Source of the DNA: an uncultured Lachnospiraceae bacterium
Lineage (GTDB): Bacteria; Bacillota; Clostridia; Lachnospirales; Lachnospiraceae
Length of the DNA stretch: 64,000 nt
Assembly (NCBI GenBank): GCA_900314445.1
Contig: OMVA01000086.1
Location: forward strand, 1-64,000
Reading direction: 5' to 3'
Positions within the stretch are counted from its first letter, which is position 1, and the number at the start of each line of letters is the position of its first letter. The notes under the pieces are model-generated. The model was not told the DNA's origin. It searched no databases and saw only the letters and a program-made list of their open reading frames with translations. A program made the position numbers and the translations under genes. Positions 33,670 to 42,070 of this stretch are shown here, one piece after another.

Positions 33670-36281
33670 TGGCTACTAATAAATTATTATTAATTGATGG
33701 GAATAGTATGATGAACCGAGGATATTTTGCGGTACCGAAGGACCTTGTGAATGCAAGTGGCCTTCATACAAATGCAATCCTCGGCTTTTTGAATATATTT
33801 TTTAAGGTCTTTGATGAAGAAAATCCAACCCATATTGCGGTTGCTTTTGATGTGCATGAACCTACTTTCAGACATAAGATGTTTGCTGAATATAAGGGTA
33901 CTCGACATGGCATGGATCCTGAACTTAGAGAACAGTTTCCGGTTATCAAAGAAATCCTCCATAAAATGCATATTCATACGGTGGAAAAAGGCGGACTGGA
34001 AGCGGATGATTTGATTGGTTCTTATTCCAGAAAAGCGGATGATGATTTTCAGGTAACGATTCTCTCTGGTGATCGTGATTTATTACAGTTGGCTACTGAT
34101 AAAATTATGGTGCGTATTCCCAAAACCAAGGATGGACAGACTGTTGTTCTGAACTACCATGCAGAGGATGTGGTGGAGGAATATGGTGTTACGCCAATTG
34201 AATTTATTGAGATGAAGGGACTTATGGGAGATACTTCCGATAATATTCCAGGTGTTCCTGGTATCGGTCCTAAGACTGCCTCCAAAATCATCCAGACCTA
34301 TCACAGTGTTGAAAATGCCATTGCAAATCTTGAAAACATCACTCCAAATAAAGCGAGAGAAAACTTAACAGAGTTTCAGGATCAGGCAATTTTTTCTAGA
34401 GATCTTGCAACAATTAAGCTGGATTGCGAATTGGAAGTAGCAGTCCCGGATCTTGCGGTTAGTCATGAAGAAATATTTAGTGCAGATGTATATCATGAAT
34501 TTGAACAGGTGGGGCTTCATAGTCTTCTAAAGAGATTACCTTTTGAAAAGAATGAAGTGGAAGATAATTTAGAAATTGTCACAGTGGATAATTTCTCAGA
34601 ACTTCCTTCCGGAGATGAATATATTGGCATGGAACTGGCCCAAACGACTGATTCACAAATCATCGGCGTAGCTGTTTGCTCTGAGGGGGTAACCTATATT
34701 AAGTCTATCTATGGTGATTCTGATCTTGATGAGTTAATTGCATACCTTCATAGTGGCGTTCATGTTTCATTCCTGACATTTAAACCATATATTGATCAGT
34801 TAAAGATTACTTTGGATGATCCATTTTTGGATCTACAAATTCTTGCTTACCTTGCCAATGCAAGTTCAGGAAAATATGATTTTGAAACACTTTCCATTTT
34901 CTATTTGCAGAGAGAAATGAAATCAGAAAAGGAACTTGTGGGCAAAAAGGAAATTACTCCTTTTAGTTTACAGGATGAAGATTACAGATTACTTCTTGCT
35001 GAGAAGGCCTATGTGGCTGAGAAGTGTTCATCTATTCTGGTAAATAAGTGTAAAGATCTTGGCGAATGGGATTTGTACGAAAATATAGAAAAACCTCTGG
35101 AATTTGTTCTTTATGAGCTTCAGAAAACTGGGATCTGCTGTGATAAGTTCATGTTAGAAGAATATGGCAAGAATTGCAGAAATCGTTTAGATGAGCTTGA
35201 AAATATCATTTACCAGGCTGCTGGTGAGGAGTTTAATATTCTGTCTACGAAGCAGTTGGGTGTGATCTTATTTGAAAAACTTGGTCTCACCAGTGGTAAG
35301 AAAACAAAAACCGGTTACTCAACAAGTGTTGAGGTATTAGAAAAGATTAAAGACGAGCATCCTATAGTAGAAGCAATCCTTGAATATCGTCAGTTACAGA
35401 AGCTTCTTTCTACTTATGTAGAGGGCTTACTTTCTTCCATCAAACCAGATGGACGTATTCATAGTACCTTTAACCAGACAGTGGCATCTACTGGAAGACT
35501 TAGTTCTGCAGACCCCAATCTGCAAAATATTCCGACAAGAACCAAGCTTGGAAGAGAATTGCGTAAAGCCTTTGTGCCAAGAGAGGGTTGGACATTTGTG
35601 GATGCGGACTATTCTCAGATTGAACTTCGTGTTATGGCATCTATTTCAGGGGATGAGAATCTGATTTCTGCTTTCTCTGAGGGAAAGGATATTCATGCCA
35701 TCACTGCTTCTAAGGTATTCAATATACCTCTGGAGGAAGTTACATCCGATATCAGACGTAAGGCAAAGGCGGTTAACTTCGGTATTATTTACGGCATCAG
35801 CTCCTTTGGCTTAGGACAGGATCTGGATATTACCAGAGAGGAAGCCAAAGAATATATTGAGAAATACTTCGCTACCTATCCCAAAATCAAGGAATACATG
35901 GATCAGCAGGTAGAAGAAGCCAAAAAGACTGGTGTTACGAAGACTATTTACAATAGAATTCGACCAATTCCTGAATTACAGAGCAAGAATTTCATGCAAA
36001 GACAATTTGGCGAAAGAGCTGCCATGAATGCGCCTATTCAGGGTACTGCAGCAGATATCATGAAAATTGCCATGATTAAGGTTGCCAATGCCTTAAAGGA
36101 ACAGGGGCTTAAGGCAAAGTTAGTTCTGCAGATTCACGATGAACTTCTTATTGAAGCACCAAGTGAAGAAGTGGAAGCTGTAAAGCTGATCTTAATGGAT
36201 TATATGCAGAATGCTGTATCCCTTGCTGTGCCAATGTATATTGATATACACACAGGCAAGGATATGTATGCTGTAAAGTAA
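33669..36281 (+). CDS. polA: DNA polymerase I
   Basis: A repair polymerase that also removes Okazaki primers, 870 residues. The 5'-3' exonuclease/FEN domain (1-290) is intact with LIDGNSMMNRGYF, LEADDLIGSYSR and GDTSDNIPGVPGIGPKTA. The 3'-5' exonuclease region (about 305-480) has lost its acids: the expected D-x-E reads IGMELAQ, and the second motif is SFLTFKPYID, so proofreading is absent as in Bacillus. The polymerase domain carries DADYSQIELR (near 644) and IHDELLIE (near 822). It starts at ATG 33669, sharing one base with the stop of the zinc-finger gene; coaE follows 11 bases later. Confidence 0.97.
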   Translation: MATNKLLLIDGNSMMNRGYFAVPKDLVNASGLHTNAILGFLNIFFKVFDEENPTHIAVAFDVHEPTFRHKMFAEYKGTRHGMDPELREQFPVIKEILHKMHIHTVEKGGLEADDLIGSYSRKADDDFQVTILSGDRDLLQLATDKIMVRIPKTKDGQTVVLNYHAEDVVEEYGVTPIEFIEMKGLMGDTSDNIPGVPGIGPKTASKIIQTYHSVENAIANLENITPNKARENLTEFQDQAIFSRDLATIKLDCELEVAVPDLAVSHEEIFSADVYHEFEQVGLHSLLKRLPFEKNEVEDNLEIVTVDNFSELPSGDEYIGMELAQTTDSQIIGVAVCSEGVTYIKSIYGDSDLDELIAYLHSGVHVSFLTFKPYIDQLKITLDDPFLDLQILAYLANASSGKYDFETLSIFYLQREMKSEKELVGKKEITPFSLQDEDYRLLLAEKAYVAEKCSSILVNKCKDLGEWDLYENIEKPLEFVLYELQKTGICCDKFMLEEYGKNCRNRLDELENIIYQAAGEEFNILSTKQLGVILFEKLGLTSGKKTKTGYSTSVEVLEKIKDEHPIVEAILEYRQLQKLLSTYVEGLLSSIKPDGRIHSTFNQTVASTGRLSSADPNLQNIPTRTKLGRELRKAFVPREGWTFVDADYSQIELRVMASISGDENLISAFSEGKDIHAITASKVFNIPLEEVTSDIRRKAKAVNFGIIYGISSFGLGQDLDITREEAKEYIEKYFATYPKIKEYMDQQVEEAKKTGVTKTIYNRIRPIPELQSKNFMQRQFGERAAMNAPIQGTAADIMKIAMIKVANALKEQGLKAKLVLQIHDELLIEAPSEEVEAVKLILMDYMQNAVSLAVPMYIDIHTGKDMYAVK

Positions 36282-36292
36282 AGGACACTCAT

Positions 36293-36883
36293 ATGAAAGT
36301 TATTGGTATCACCGGTGGGATAGGAGCAGGCAAGTCCATGGTCCTGTCTTACCTATCTGCCAAAGATAAAAGTGAAACCCTGGAAGCTGACAAGCTTGCG
36401 CATCAGTTAATGAAAAAGGGACAGGAAACTTACAAAAAGATTGCAAATGAGTTTGGCGAAGAAATTCTGGATGCGAATCAGGAAATCGACAGAGCTTCTC
36501 TTGCCAAAGTAGTACTGAATGATAAGGATGCTTTGCATAGACTAAACTCCATTGTTCATCCAGATGTTAAAGAATATATCCGTGACTTAATTAGGCAAAA
36601 GAAAGAGGAAGGACTTGAATTTCTATTCATAGAAGCTGCTCTTTTAATTCAGGATGGATATAAAGAAATATGCAACGAAATCTGGTTTATTCAAACAGAT
36701 GCTGAAATTAGGAAAAGTAGAATCATTGAAAGCAGAGGTTATTCGGTTGAGAAGGCTGAAGGCTTTTTAAATTCCCAACCTCAAGATGATTTTTTCTATG
36801 AAAATACAGACCGTGTAATTCATAATAATGGGGACTTTGAATTTACGAAAATAGAAATTGAACAGGCCCTAGCAGCTGTTTGA
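36293..36883 (+). CDS. coaE: Dephospho-CoA kinase
   Basis: The last step of coenzyme A synthesis, phosphorylating the 3'-hydroxyl of dephospho-CoA. The P-loop is GITGGIGAGKSMVLSYL, with ADKLAHQL and the lid region near residues 90-125. It is 196 residues, standard length. AAAGGA precedes ATG 36293. polA followed by coaE is a widespread gene pair in Firmicutes. Confidence 0.95.
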   Translation: MKVIGITGGIGAGKSMVLSYLSAKDKSETLEADKLAHQLMKKGQETYKKIANEFGEEILDANQEIDRASLAKVVLNDKDALHRLNSIVHPDVKEYIRDLIRQKKEEGLEFLFIEAALLIQDGYKEICNEIWFIQTDAEIRKSRIIESRGYSVEKAEGFLNSQPQDDFFYENTDRVIHNNGDFEFTKIEIEQALAAV

Positions 36884-36941
36884 TGATTGCATTTTTGTGT
36901 GATAAAATTTCCTATAAATTGGGGCGGAGGAGTGGGACAAA

Positions 36942-38645
36942 TTGCCAGTCGAGTTTAAACTTGAATTTTTAAAGAAATTAAGAACCTTTCATCGCTATTT
37001 CTATGCAGTTATAATGGTTTTATTTTTTGTTCTGTTTGCTGCAAAATATATTAGTTGGCATGTGCAGACAATCTATTTTATTCTCATGTTTTTGATTTTC
37101 TGGTTAGTGGATGAACTTATTTTCTATGCAAAGAATCATGTGAATCCAGCACCGTTTCAAATCAGACTTGTGGCCTATTCTTTGGTTATGTTAGTCGGCA
37201 GACATATTGCAGATACTAGTATTCCTGTTGCTTGTGTATTATTTATCTATGTATTTCTGCTTATGACCGAAGAAATCTTTTTTTCTGATGTTTTTTCGGA
37301 TACAAACTCCATGTTTTTATGTATTCTCATGAGTTTGATTTCTACGGCCATTGTAGTGCCTTTTAAGGCTAAAATGTCGGCAGCCTATGTTATGGTTATT
37401 ATATTGACCTTCATAATCTGTTTACTTACTTATTACCTTGTATATTTATTATATTCGCAGAGTATTAAGAATTTCGATGATCGATATACGAAGCTGTATT
37501 TTAAAAATGCTGACACGGTGGAAGAAAACCTAAAATTAGGTGAATTTCAGCAAAAGGTAGAAAAAGTTAATAGTGAAATTAATCTGCAGAAGTTAAATCT
37601 TACTAAAGCAAATGACGAACTGCAGAAGATTAATACGGAAACAAGATCACTTATTGAAGTTATGAAATACTTTTCCTCCAACTTCAATGTGCCTCTTAAC
37701 GCGAAACAAATGATTTCCAATGTTATGGAAATTAAGAAAACAAGTATGTGTGGCTTCTATATGGAAAAAGATACATACATGAATGAAGCGCCATATCTTG
37801 AAATTCTTTCTGTTAGTTCTACGTCAAAAATGATTTTGGAACAGGATATTCTGGATATCTATAACACGATTAAAAGAAAGAAAATTCCAGAACCATTGGT
37901 AATCTGTAAGAATAATGATTTTAAATATCCTTATCTTGCCGGGGCAGATATTTGCAATGCTGTTGCATTCCCAGCTTTTGAAAATGATAAGGTTTATGGT
38001 GTTATGGTTGTTACATCCGGTAAATACGATTTCTTTGATGGAGGATTTGCCTTCTATGAGACATCTATTATGAATTTTACAGCCGCTCTGATTAGTGATC
38101 GACTCTATTTACAGACAGAGGATATGGCTAAAAAGGATGGTCTTACTCATATTTACAATCGTATTTACTTTAATAATTTCTATCCAAAGCTTTGCAATGA
38201 AGTTTTAGCAGAAAATGGTGAACTTACTGTTGCTATGATGGATATTGACCATTTCAAATCTGTAAATGATACCTATGGCCATTTAGCTGGTGATGAAGTT
38301 ATTAAAATGGTAGCCAGTACTGATCAGGAATTTGCTAAGAAATATGGTGGAACTGCGGTTCGATTTGGTGGTGAAGAATTCCTTTTAATTCTTCCAAATA
38401 CAAGCCTGGAAAAGGCCTATCGTATTCTTTGTGAAATGCATGCAAAAATTAAGAATACAGAAGTTAACTTTGAAGATTTAGTAATTAATGTCAATACATC
38501 TATGGGACTAGCTTCCTTTAAGGAAACGACAGATGATATACATGCTGTAATTGAAGGTGCTGATAGTGCCATGTATTACAGTAAGGAACATGGGCGTGGT
38601 CGGATTACCATTAGCGGTAAGGAAGGCCAGGATATTGATTGGTAA
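36942..38645 (+). CDS. Membrane diguanylate cyclase (GGDEF) with GAF-like domain
   Basis: A predicted sensor that makes cyclic di-GMP. The 567 residues begin with about six membrane segments (17-172). A coiled coil (185-235) and a GAF-like sensor domain (about 245-390) follow, then a GGDEF domain (400-560). The active-site loop reads RFGGEEF near residue 477, and the metal/nucleotide motif AMMDIDHFKSVNDTYGHLAGDE is complete, so it should be catalytic. The stimulus is unknown. The start is TTG 36942 behind a strong GGCGGAGGAG; it gives a slightly amphipathic head before the first membrane segment. No EAL or HD-GYP gene is in the window. Confidence 0.9.
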   Translation: MPVEFKLEFLKKLRTFHRYFYAVIMVLFFVLFAAKYISWHVQTIYFILMFLIFWLVDELIFYAKNHVNPAPFQIRLVAYSLVMLVGRHIADTSIPVACVLFIYVFLLMTEEIFFSDVFSDTNSMFLCILMSLISTAIVVPFKAKMSAAYVMVIILTFIICLLTYYLVYLLYSQSIKNFDDRYTKLYFKNADTVEENLKLGEFQQKVEKVNSEINLQKLNLTKANDELQKINTETRSLIEVMKYFSSNFNVPLNAKQMISNVMEIKKTSMCGFYMEKDTYMNEAPYLEILSVSSTSKMILEQDILDIYNTIKRKKIPEPLVICKNNDFKYPYLAGADICNAVAFPAFENDKVYGVMVVTSGKYDFFDGGFAFYETSIMNFTAALISDRLYLQTEDMAKKDGLTHIYNRIYFNNFYPKLCNEVLAENGELTVAMMDIDHFKSVNDTYGHLAGDEVIKMVASTDQEFAKKYGGTAVRFGGEEFLLILPNTSLEKAYRILCEMHAKIKNTEVNFEDLVINVNTSMGLASFKETTDDIHAVIEGADSAMYYSKEHGRGRITISGKEGQDIDW

Positions 38646-38673
38646 ATAAATACATTTAAAAGGTGGTATTGAA

Positions 38674-39870
38674 ATGAAAGTATTAGTTATTAATTGTGGA
38701 TCCTCATCACTGAAGTATCAGCTCATTGATTCAGAATCTGAAGAAGTATTAGCGAAGGGTATTTGCGAAAGAATTGGTATTGAGCATAGCTGCATTAAAG
38801 CCAAGAATCCAGTTCTTGGCAAGGAAGTAAAGACAGAAATCGATATGCCAGATCATGGCGTAGCCTTAAAGCAGGTTATTGATGCACTTTTAAATCCAGA
38901 ATTCGGTGCAATTTCTTCACTGGATGAAATTGATGCTGTTGGTCACCGTGTAGTACACGGCGGAGAATTCTTTAATTCATCCGTACTTGTAAATGATGAA
39001 GTAATGAAGAAGATTGATGCATGTTCTGATCTTGCACCTCTCCATAATCCTGCAAATGTACTTGGTATCAAGGCTTGTCAGGAATTAATGCCAAATGTTC
39101 CTCAGGCAGTTACATTTGACACTGCATTCCATCAGACAATGCCATCAAAGGCATATTTATATGGTATTCCTACAAAGTACTACACGGATTATAAGATTCG
39201 TCGTTATGGTTTCCATGGCACATCTCATTCTTACGTTTCAAAGGAAGCTGTAAAGCATATTGATAAAGCAGTAGAAGACACAAAGGTAATCGTATGTCAT
39301 CTTGGTGGTGGTGCTTCCGTTACAGCTGTAAAGGGTGGTAAGTCAGTGGATACATCCATGGGTCTTACTCCACTGGAAGGTATGATTATGGGTACACGTT
39401 CAGGTTCCCTTGATCCAGCAGTTGTACAGTTCATTGCAGATAAGGAAAATCTTTCAGTTGATGAAGTACTTACAATTCTCAATAAGAAGTCAGGTCTGGA
39501 AGGAATGACAGACGTTTCCAGTGATATGAGAGATATTGATGCAGGATACAAGAATGGTGATCCACGTTGTGTTGAAGCATTTGAATCATTCTGTTATTCA
39601 TGTGCTAAATTGGTTGGTGCTTACGCAGCATCTATGAATGGTGTAGATTTAATTGCCTTCACAGCAGGTATCGGAGAGAATGACAATTTGGTTCGTGAGC
39701 ATATACTGAATTATCTTACATACCTTGGTGTTGAAATTAATCCAGAAGTAAATGCAGCAACCCATGGAGTTGAAGCAGAACTTAGTACAGCAGATTCTAA
39801 GGTTAAGGTATATGTAATTCCTACAAACGAAGAACTGGCCATCTGTAGAGAAACAGTAGCCCTTCTTTAA
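38674..39870 (+). CDS. ackA: Acetate kinase
   Basis: It makes ATP from acetyl phosphate, the main energy-yielding end step of acetate fermentation. The 398-residue protein shows all ASKHA motifs: VLVINCGSSSLKYQLID (phosphate 1), VGHRVVHGGEFF, RYGFHGTSHSYV with the catalytic His, HLGGGASVTAV and FTAGIGEND. AAGGTGG precedes ATG 38674. The usual partner pta is not beside it. ackA next to rpmF and plsX is a common order. Confidence 0.98.
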   Translation: MKVLVINCGSSSLKYQLIDSESEEVLAKGICERIGIEHSCIKAKNPVLGKEVKTEIDMPDHGVALKQVIDALLNPEFGAISSLDEIDAVGHRVVHGGEFFNSSVLVNDEVMKKIDACSDLAPLHNPANVLGIKACQELMPNVPQAVTFDTAFHQTMPSKAYLYGIPTKYYTDYKIRRYGFHGTSHSYVSKEAVKHIDKAVEDTKVIVCHLGGGASVTAVKGGKSVDTSMGLTPLEGMIMGTRSGSLDPAVVQFIADKENLSVDEVLTILNKKSGLEGMTDVSSDMRDIDAGYKNGDPRCVEAFESFCYSCAKLVGAYAASMNGVDLIAFTAGIGENDNLVREHILNYLTYLGVEINPEVNAATHGVEAELSTADSKVKVYVIPTNEELAICRETVALL

Positions 39871-39924
39871 TTCAAAAAGGACCAAATGGCTGATAATTTG
39901 TTTACGTAAATTTTTATAAAGTTG

Positions 39925-39953
39925 TTGACAGAAAGTCGGCTCATTTGTATAAT
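39925..39953 (+). promoter_or_regulatory. rpmF promoter
   Basis: TTGACA (39925-39930), a 17-base spacer and TATAAT (39948-39953): a perfect sigma-A consensus, 37 bases before the rpmF start. Confidence 0.95.
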
Positions 39954-39990
39954 GGTGCAAGTGTGATTTTTGCAAGGAGGTGTAACAAGC

Positions 39991-40173
39991 ATGTCAATCT
40001 GTCCTAAGAATAAGATTTCTAAAGCTAGACGTGACAAGAGAAGAGCTAACTGGAAAATGTCTGCTCCAAATCTTGTTAAGTGTCCAAAGTGTGGCGAACT
40101 TATGATGCCTCACAGAGTCTGCAAGAGCTGTGGTTCATATAGCCAGAAGCAGATCATCAACGTTGAAGCTTAA
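39991..40173 (+). CDS. rpmF: Ribosomal protein L32 (zinc-binding form)
   Basis: A 60-residue 50S protein. The C-x2-C...C-x2-C zinc ribbon (CPKCGELM and CKSCGSY) marks the zinc-containing paralogue. The basic start KNKISKARRDKRRANWK is typical. ATG 39991 lies 11 bases after AAGGAGG; the in-frame ATG at 39970 is upstream of that site. The DUF177/YceD gene that normally precedes rpmF is missing here: only a 120-base gap with a consensus promoter lies between ackA and rpmF. Confidence 0.97.
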   Translation: MSICPKNKISKARRDKRRANWKMSAPNLVKCPKCGELMMPHRVCKSCGSYSQKQIINVEA

Positions 40174-40196
40174 TTCAATCATAAATGATAATGATC

Positions 40197-40226
40197 AAGG
40201 ACTGTACGTAGGTACAGTCCTTTTTC
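40197..40226 (+). terminator. rpmF terminator
   Basis: AAGGACTGTAC (40197-40207) pairs perfectly with GTACAGTCCTT (40212-40222) around a 4-base loop, followed by TTTC. Confidence 0.92.
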
Positions 40227-40235
40227 TTATGTTTC

Positions 40236-40264
40236 TTGCAAACTCCCCTTAAGTAGCATAAAAT
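40236..40264 (+). promoter_or_regulatory. plsX promoter
   Basis: TTGCAA (40236-40241), a 17-base spacer and TAAAAT (40259-40264), 36 bases before the plsX start. Confidence 0.65.
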
Positions 40265-40300
40265 AGATATGTTTTTTTAGTAGAATGGGAGGAATATAGG

Positions 40301-41350
40301 TTGAAGAAAGAAGTTCGAATTGTTATTGATACAATCGGTGGCGACAATGGCGCTGAGGTTTGTGTGAATGGTGCAATTGAAGGATTAAAACAACACCCGG
40401 AAGTACATATTATTCTCACTGGTCATGAAGAAGAGATTAATAAGTATCTGGAAGGAAAAGAATATGATAAGAATCGTTTAGAGATTATAAATACCACAGA
40501 AGAGATTTCTCTGAATGAGCCACCTGTAAAGGCTGTTCGTGAAAAGAAGGATTCCTCTTTAGTAGTTGGCATGAATCAGGTTAAGGAAGGTAAGGCAGAT
40601 GCCTTTATTTCAGCTGGTTGTAGTGGTGCTATTCTTGCAGGTGGTACCTTTATCATTGGACGCAGCAAAGGAGTTAAGAGAGCTCCTCTTGCACCTCTTC
40701 TTCCTACAACTAAAACACCAGCACTCTTAATTGACTGTGGCGCAAATGTGGATGCTAAACCAGAAGTGCTGGTTCAGTTTGCACAGATTGGATCCATCTA
40801 TATGCAGAAAATTTGTGGCGTAAAGAATCCACGTGTGGCCATCGTAAATATCGGTCTTGAGGAAGAAAAGGGAAATGCACTTGTAAAGAGTACTTATCCA
40901 CTATTAAAGGCTTGTAAGTCAATTAATTTCATTGGATCAATTGAATCTAGAGAAATTCCAAATGGAAAGGCAGATGTCATTCTTACAGAAGCCTTTGTTG
41001 GTAATGTTATTCTTAAGCTTTATGAAGGACTTGCCAAGATGCTCCTGGGTGAGATTAAGGGAGCCATTATGTCATCTCTGAAGTCAAAGATTGGTGGACT
41101 TTTCATTAAGTCATCTTTAAAGGGGTTGAAATCAAGATTCAGTGCCTCTGAATATGGTGGAGCGCCACTTCTTGGCTTAAATGGTCTGGTGGTAAAAATT
41201 CATGGTAATTCCAAAGAAGGAGAGGTAATTTCTGCTATCAGACAGTGCCTCACTTTTGTGGATCAGGATGTAAATGGACTGATTGCCAAAGGACTTGCTG
41301 ATGAAGTAGCAGAAGAGAGTCTTGAAGCTTCAGCAAATGCTGCAGAATAA
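40301..41350 (+). CDS. plsX: Phosphate acyltransferase PlsX
   Basis: It converts acyl-ACP and phosphate to acyl phosphate, which PlsY (gene at 24621) uses. The 349-residue protein has VIDTIGGDNGAEVCVNGA at the start (family: MDAMGGD) and the GALLA-type SAGCSGAILAGGTFIIGR block, and ends with the EYGGAPLLGLNG-x-V-KIHG motif. The start is TTG 40301, 7 bases after GGGAGGA. It has its own promoter, behind the rpmF terminator. The gene for acyl carrier protein often found between plsX and rnc is absent. Confidence 0.95.
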   Translation: MKKEVRIVIDTIGGDNGAEVCVNGAIEGLKQHPEVHIILTGHEEEINKYLEGKEYDKNRLEIINTTEEISLNEPPVKAVREKKDSSLVVGMNQVKEGKADAFISAGCSGAILAGGTFIIGRSKGVKRAPLAPLLPTTKTPALLIDCGANVDAKPEVLVQFAQIGSIYMQKICGVKNPRVAIVNIGLEEEKGNALVKSTYPLLKACKSINFIGSIESREIPNGKADVILTEAFVGNVILKLYEGLAKMLLGEIKGAIMSSLKSKIGGLFIKSSLKGLKSRFSASEYGGAPLLGLNGLVVKIHGNSKEGEVISAIRQCLTFVDQDVNGLIAKGLADEVAEESLEASANAAE

Positions 41351-41382
41351 GTAGCAAAATAAGTATTTAAAAGGAGAATGAT

Positions 41383-42051
41383 ATGGATTATTCGAAATTA
41401 GAAGAAATCCTTCATTATCAATTTCATAATAAAGAACTACTGGATACCGCTTTTACGCATAAATCTTATGTGAATGAAAGTCATACAGTATGTGAATCCT
41501 ATGAAAGATTAGAATTTCTTGGAGATTCTATTTTAGAGTTTGTTTCTTCTGATGTTTTATATCATCAATATCCAGATTATCCAGAAGGTAAGCTTACAAA
41601 ACTCAGAGCAAGTCTGGTTTGTGAGTATACACTTTCCCAGATAACACGGGATCTTGGTTATGGAGATTATCTTTACCTGAGTCATGGAGAAGAAATGACT
41701 GGAGGCAGAAATAGAAGTTCTATTCTTTGTGATTTATTCGAGTCGGTTCTGGGGGCAATTTATTTGGATGGTGGCATTGAAGCTGCAAGAGAATATGTAA
41801 ATAGATTTTTACTTACGGATATTGAGAATAAATCTACTTTCCATGATGCAAAATCATTACTGCAGGAGTATTCCCAGGGTAAGGGCCTAACTCTTGAGTA
41901 TAAATTGGTGGCATCTCGTGGTCCGGAACATAACAAAGAGTATGAAGTTGTTGCTATTTTGAATGGCGTGGAAAAAGAAAAAGGAACAGGTTCTACCAAG
42001 AAGATGGCGGAGCAAATTGCTGCTCATCGTACGCTGCTCAAAATTAAATAG
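41383..42051 (+). CDS. rnc: Ribonuclease III
   Basis: A double-strand-specific endoribonuclease for rRNA processing. The 222-residue protein has the catalytic signature YERLEFLGDSILEF (Glu and Asp metal ligands), a second acidic patch in DLFESVLGAIYLDGG, and a C-terminal double-stranded RNA-binding domain (153-222) ending GTGSTKKMAEQIAAHRTL. AAGGAG precedes ATG 41383. smc follows after 19 bases; rnc-smc-ftsY is a conserved block. Confidence 0.96.
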   Translation: MDYSKLEEILHYQFHNKELLDTAFTHKSYVNESHTVCESYERLEFLGDSILEFVSSDVLYHQYPDYPEGKLTKLRASLVCEYTLSQITRDLGYGDYLYLSHGEEMTGGRNRSSILCDLFESVLGAIYLDGGIEAAREYVNRFLLTDIENKSTFHDAKSLLQEYSQGKGLTLEYKLVASRGPEHNKEYEVVAILNGVEKEKGTGSTKKMAEQIAAHRTLLKIK

Positions 42052-42070
42052 TTAAATAAGGGAACTTCCT

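Noticed and set aside
33669-36281. Damaged 3'-5' exonuclease domain of PolA taken as a sign of gene decay
   Set aside because: Loss of proofreading acids in PolA is common in Firmicutes such as Bacillus; the other two domains are intact.
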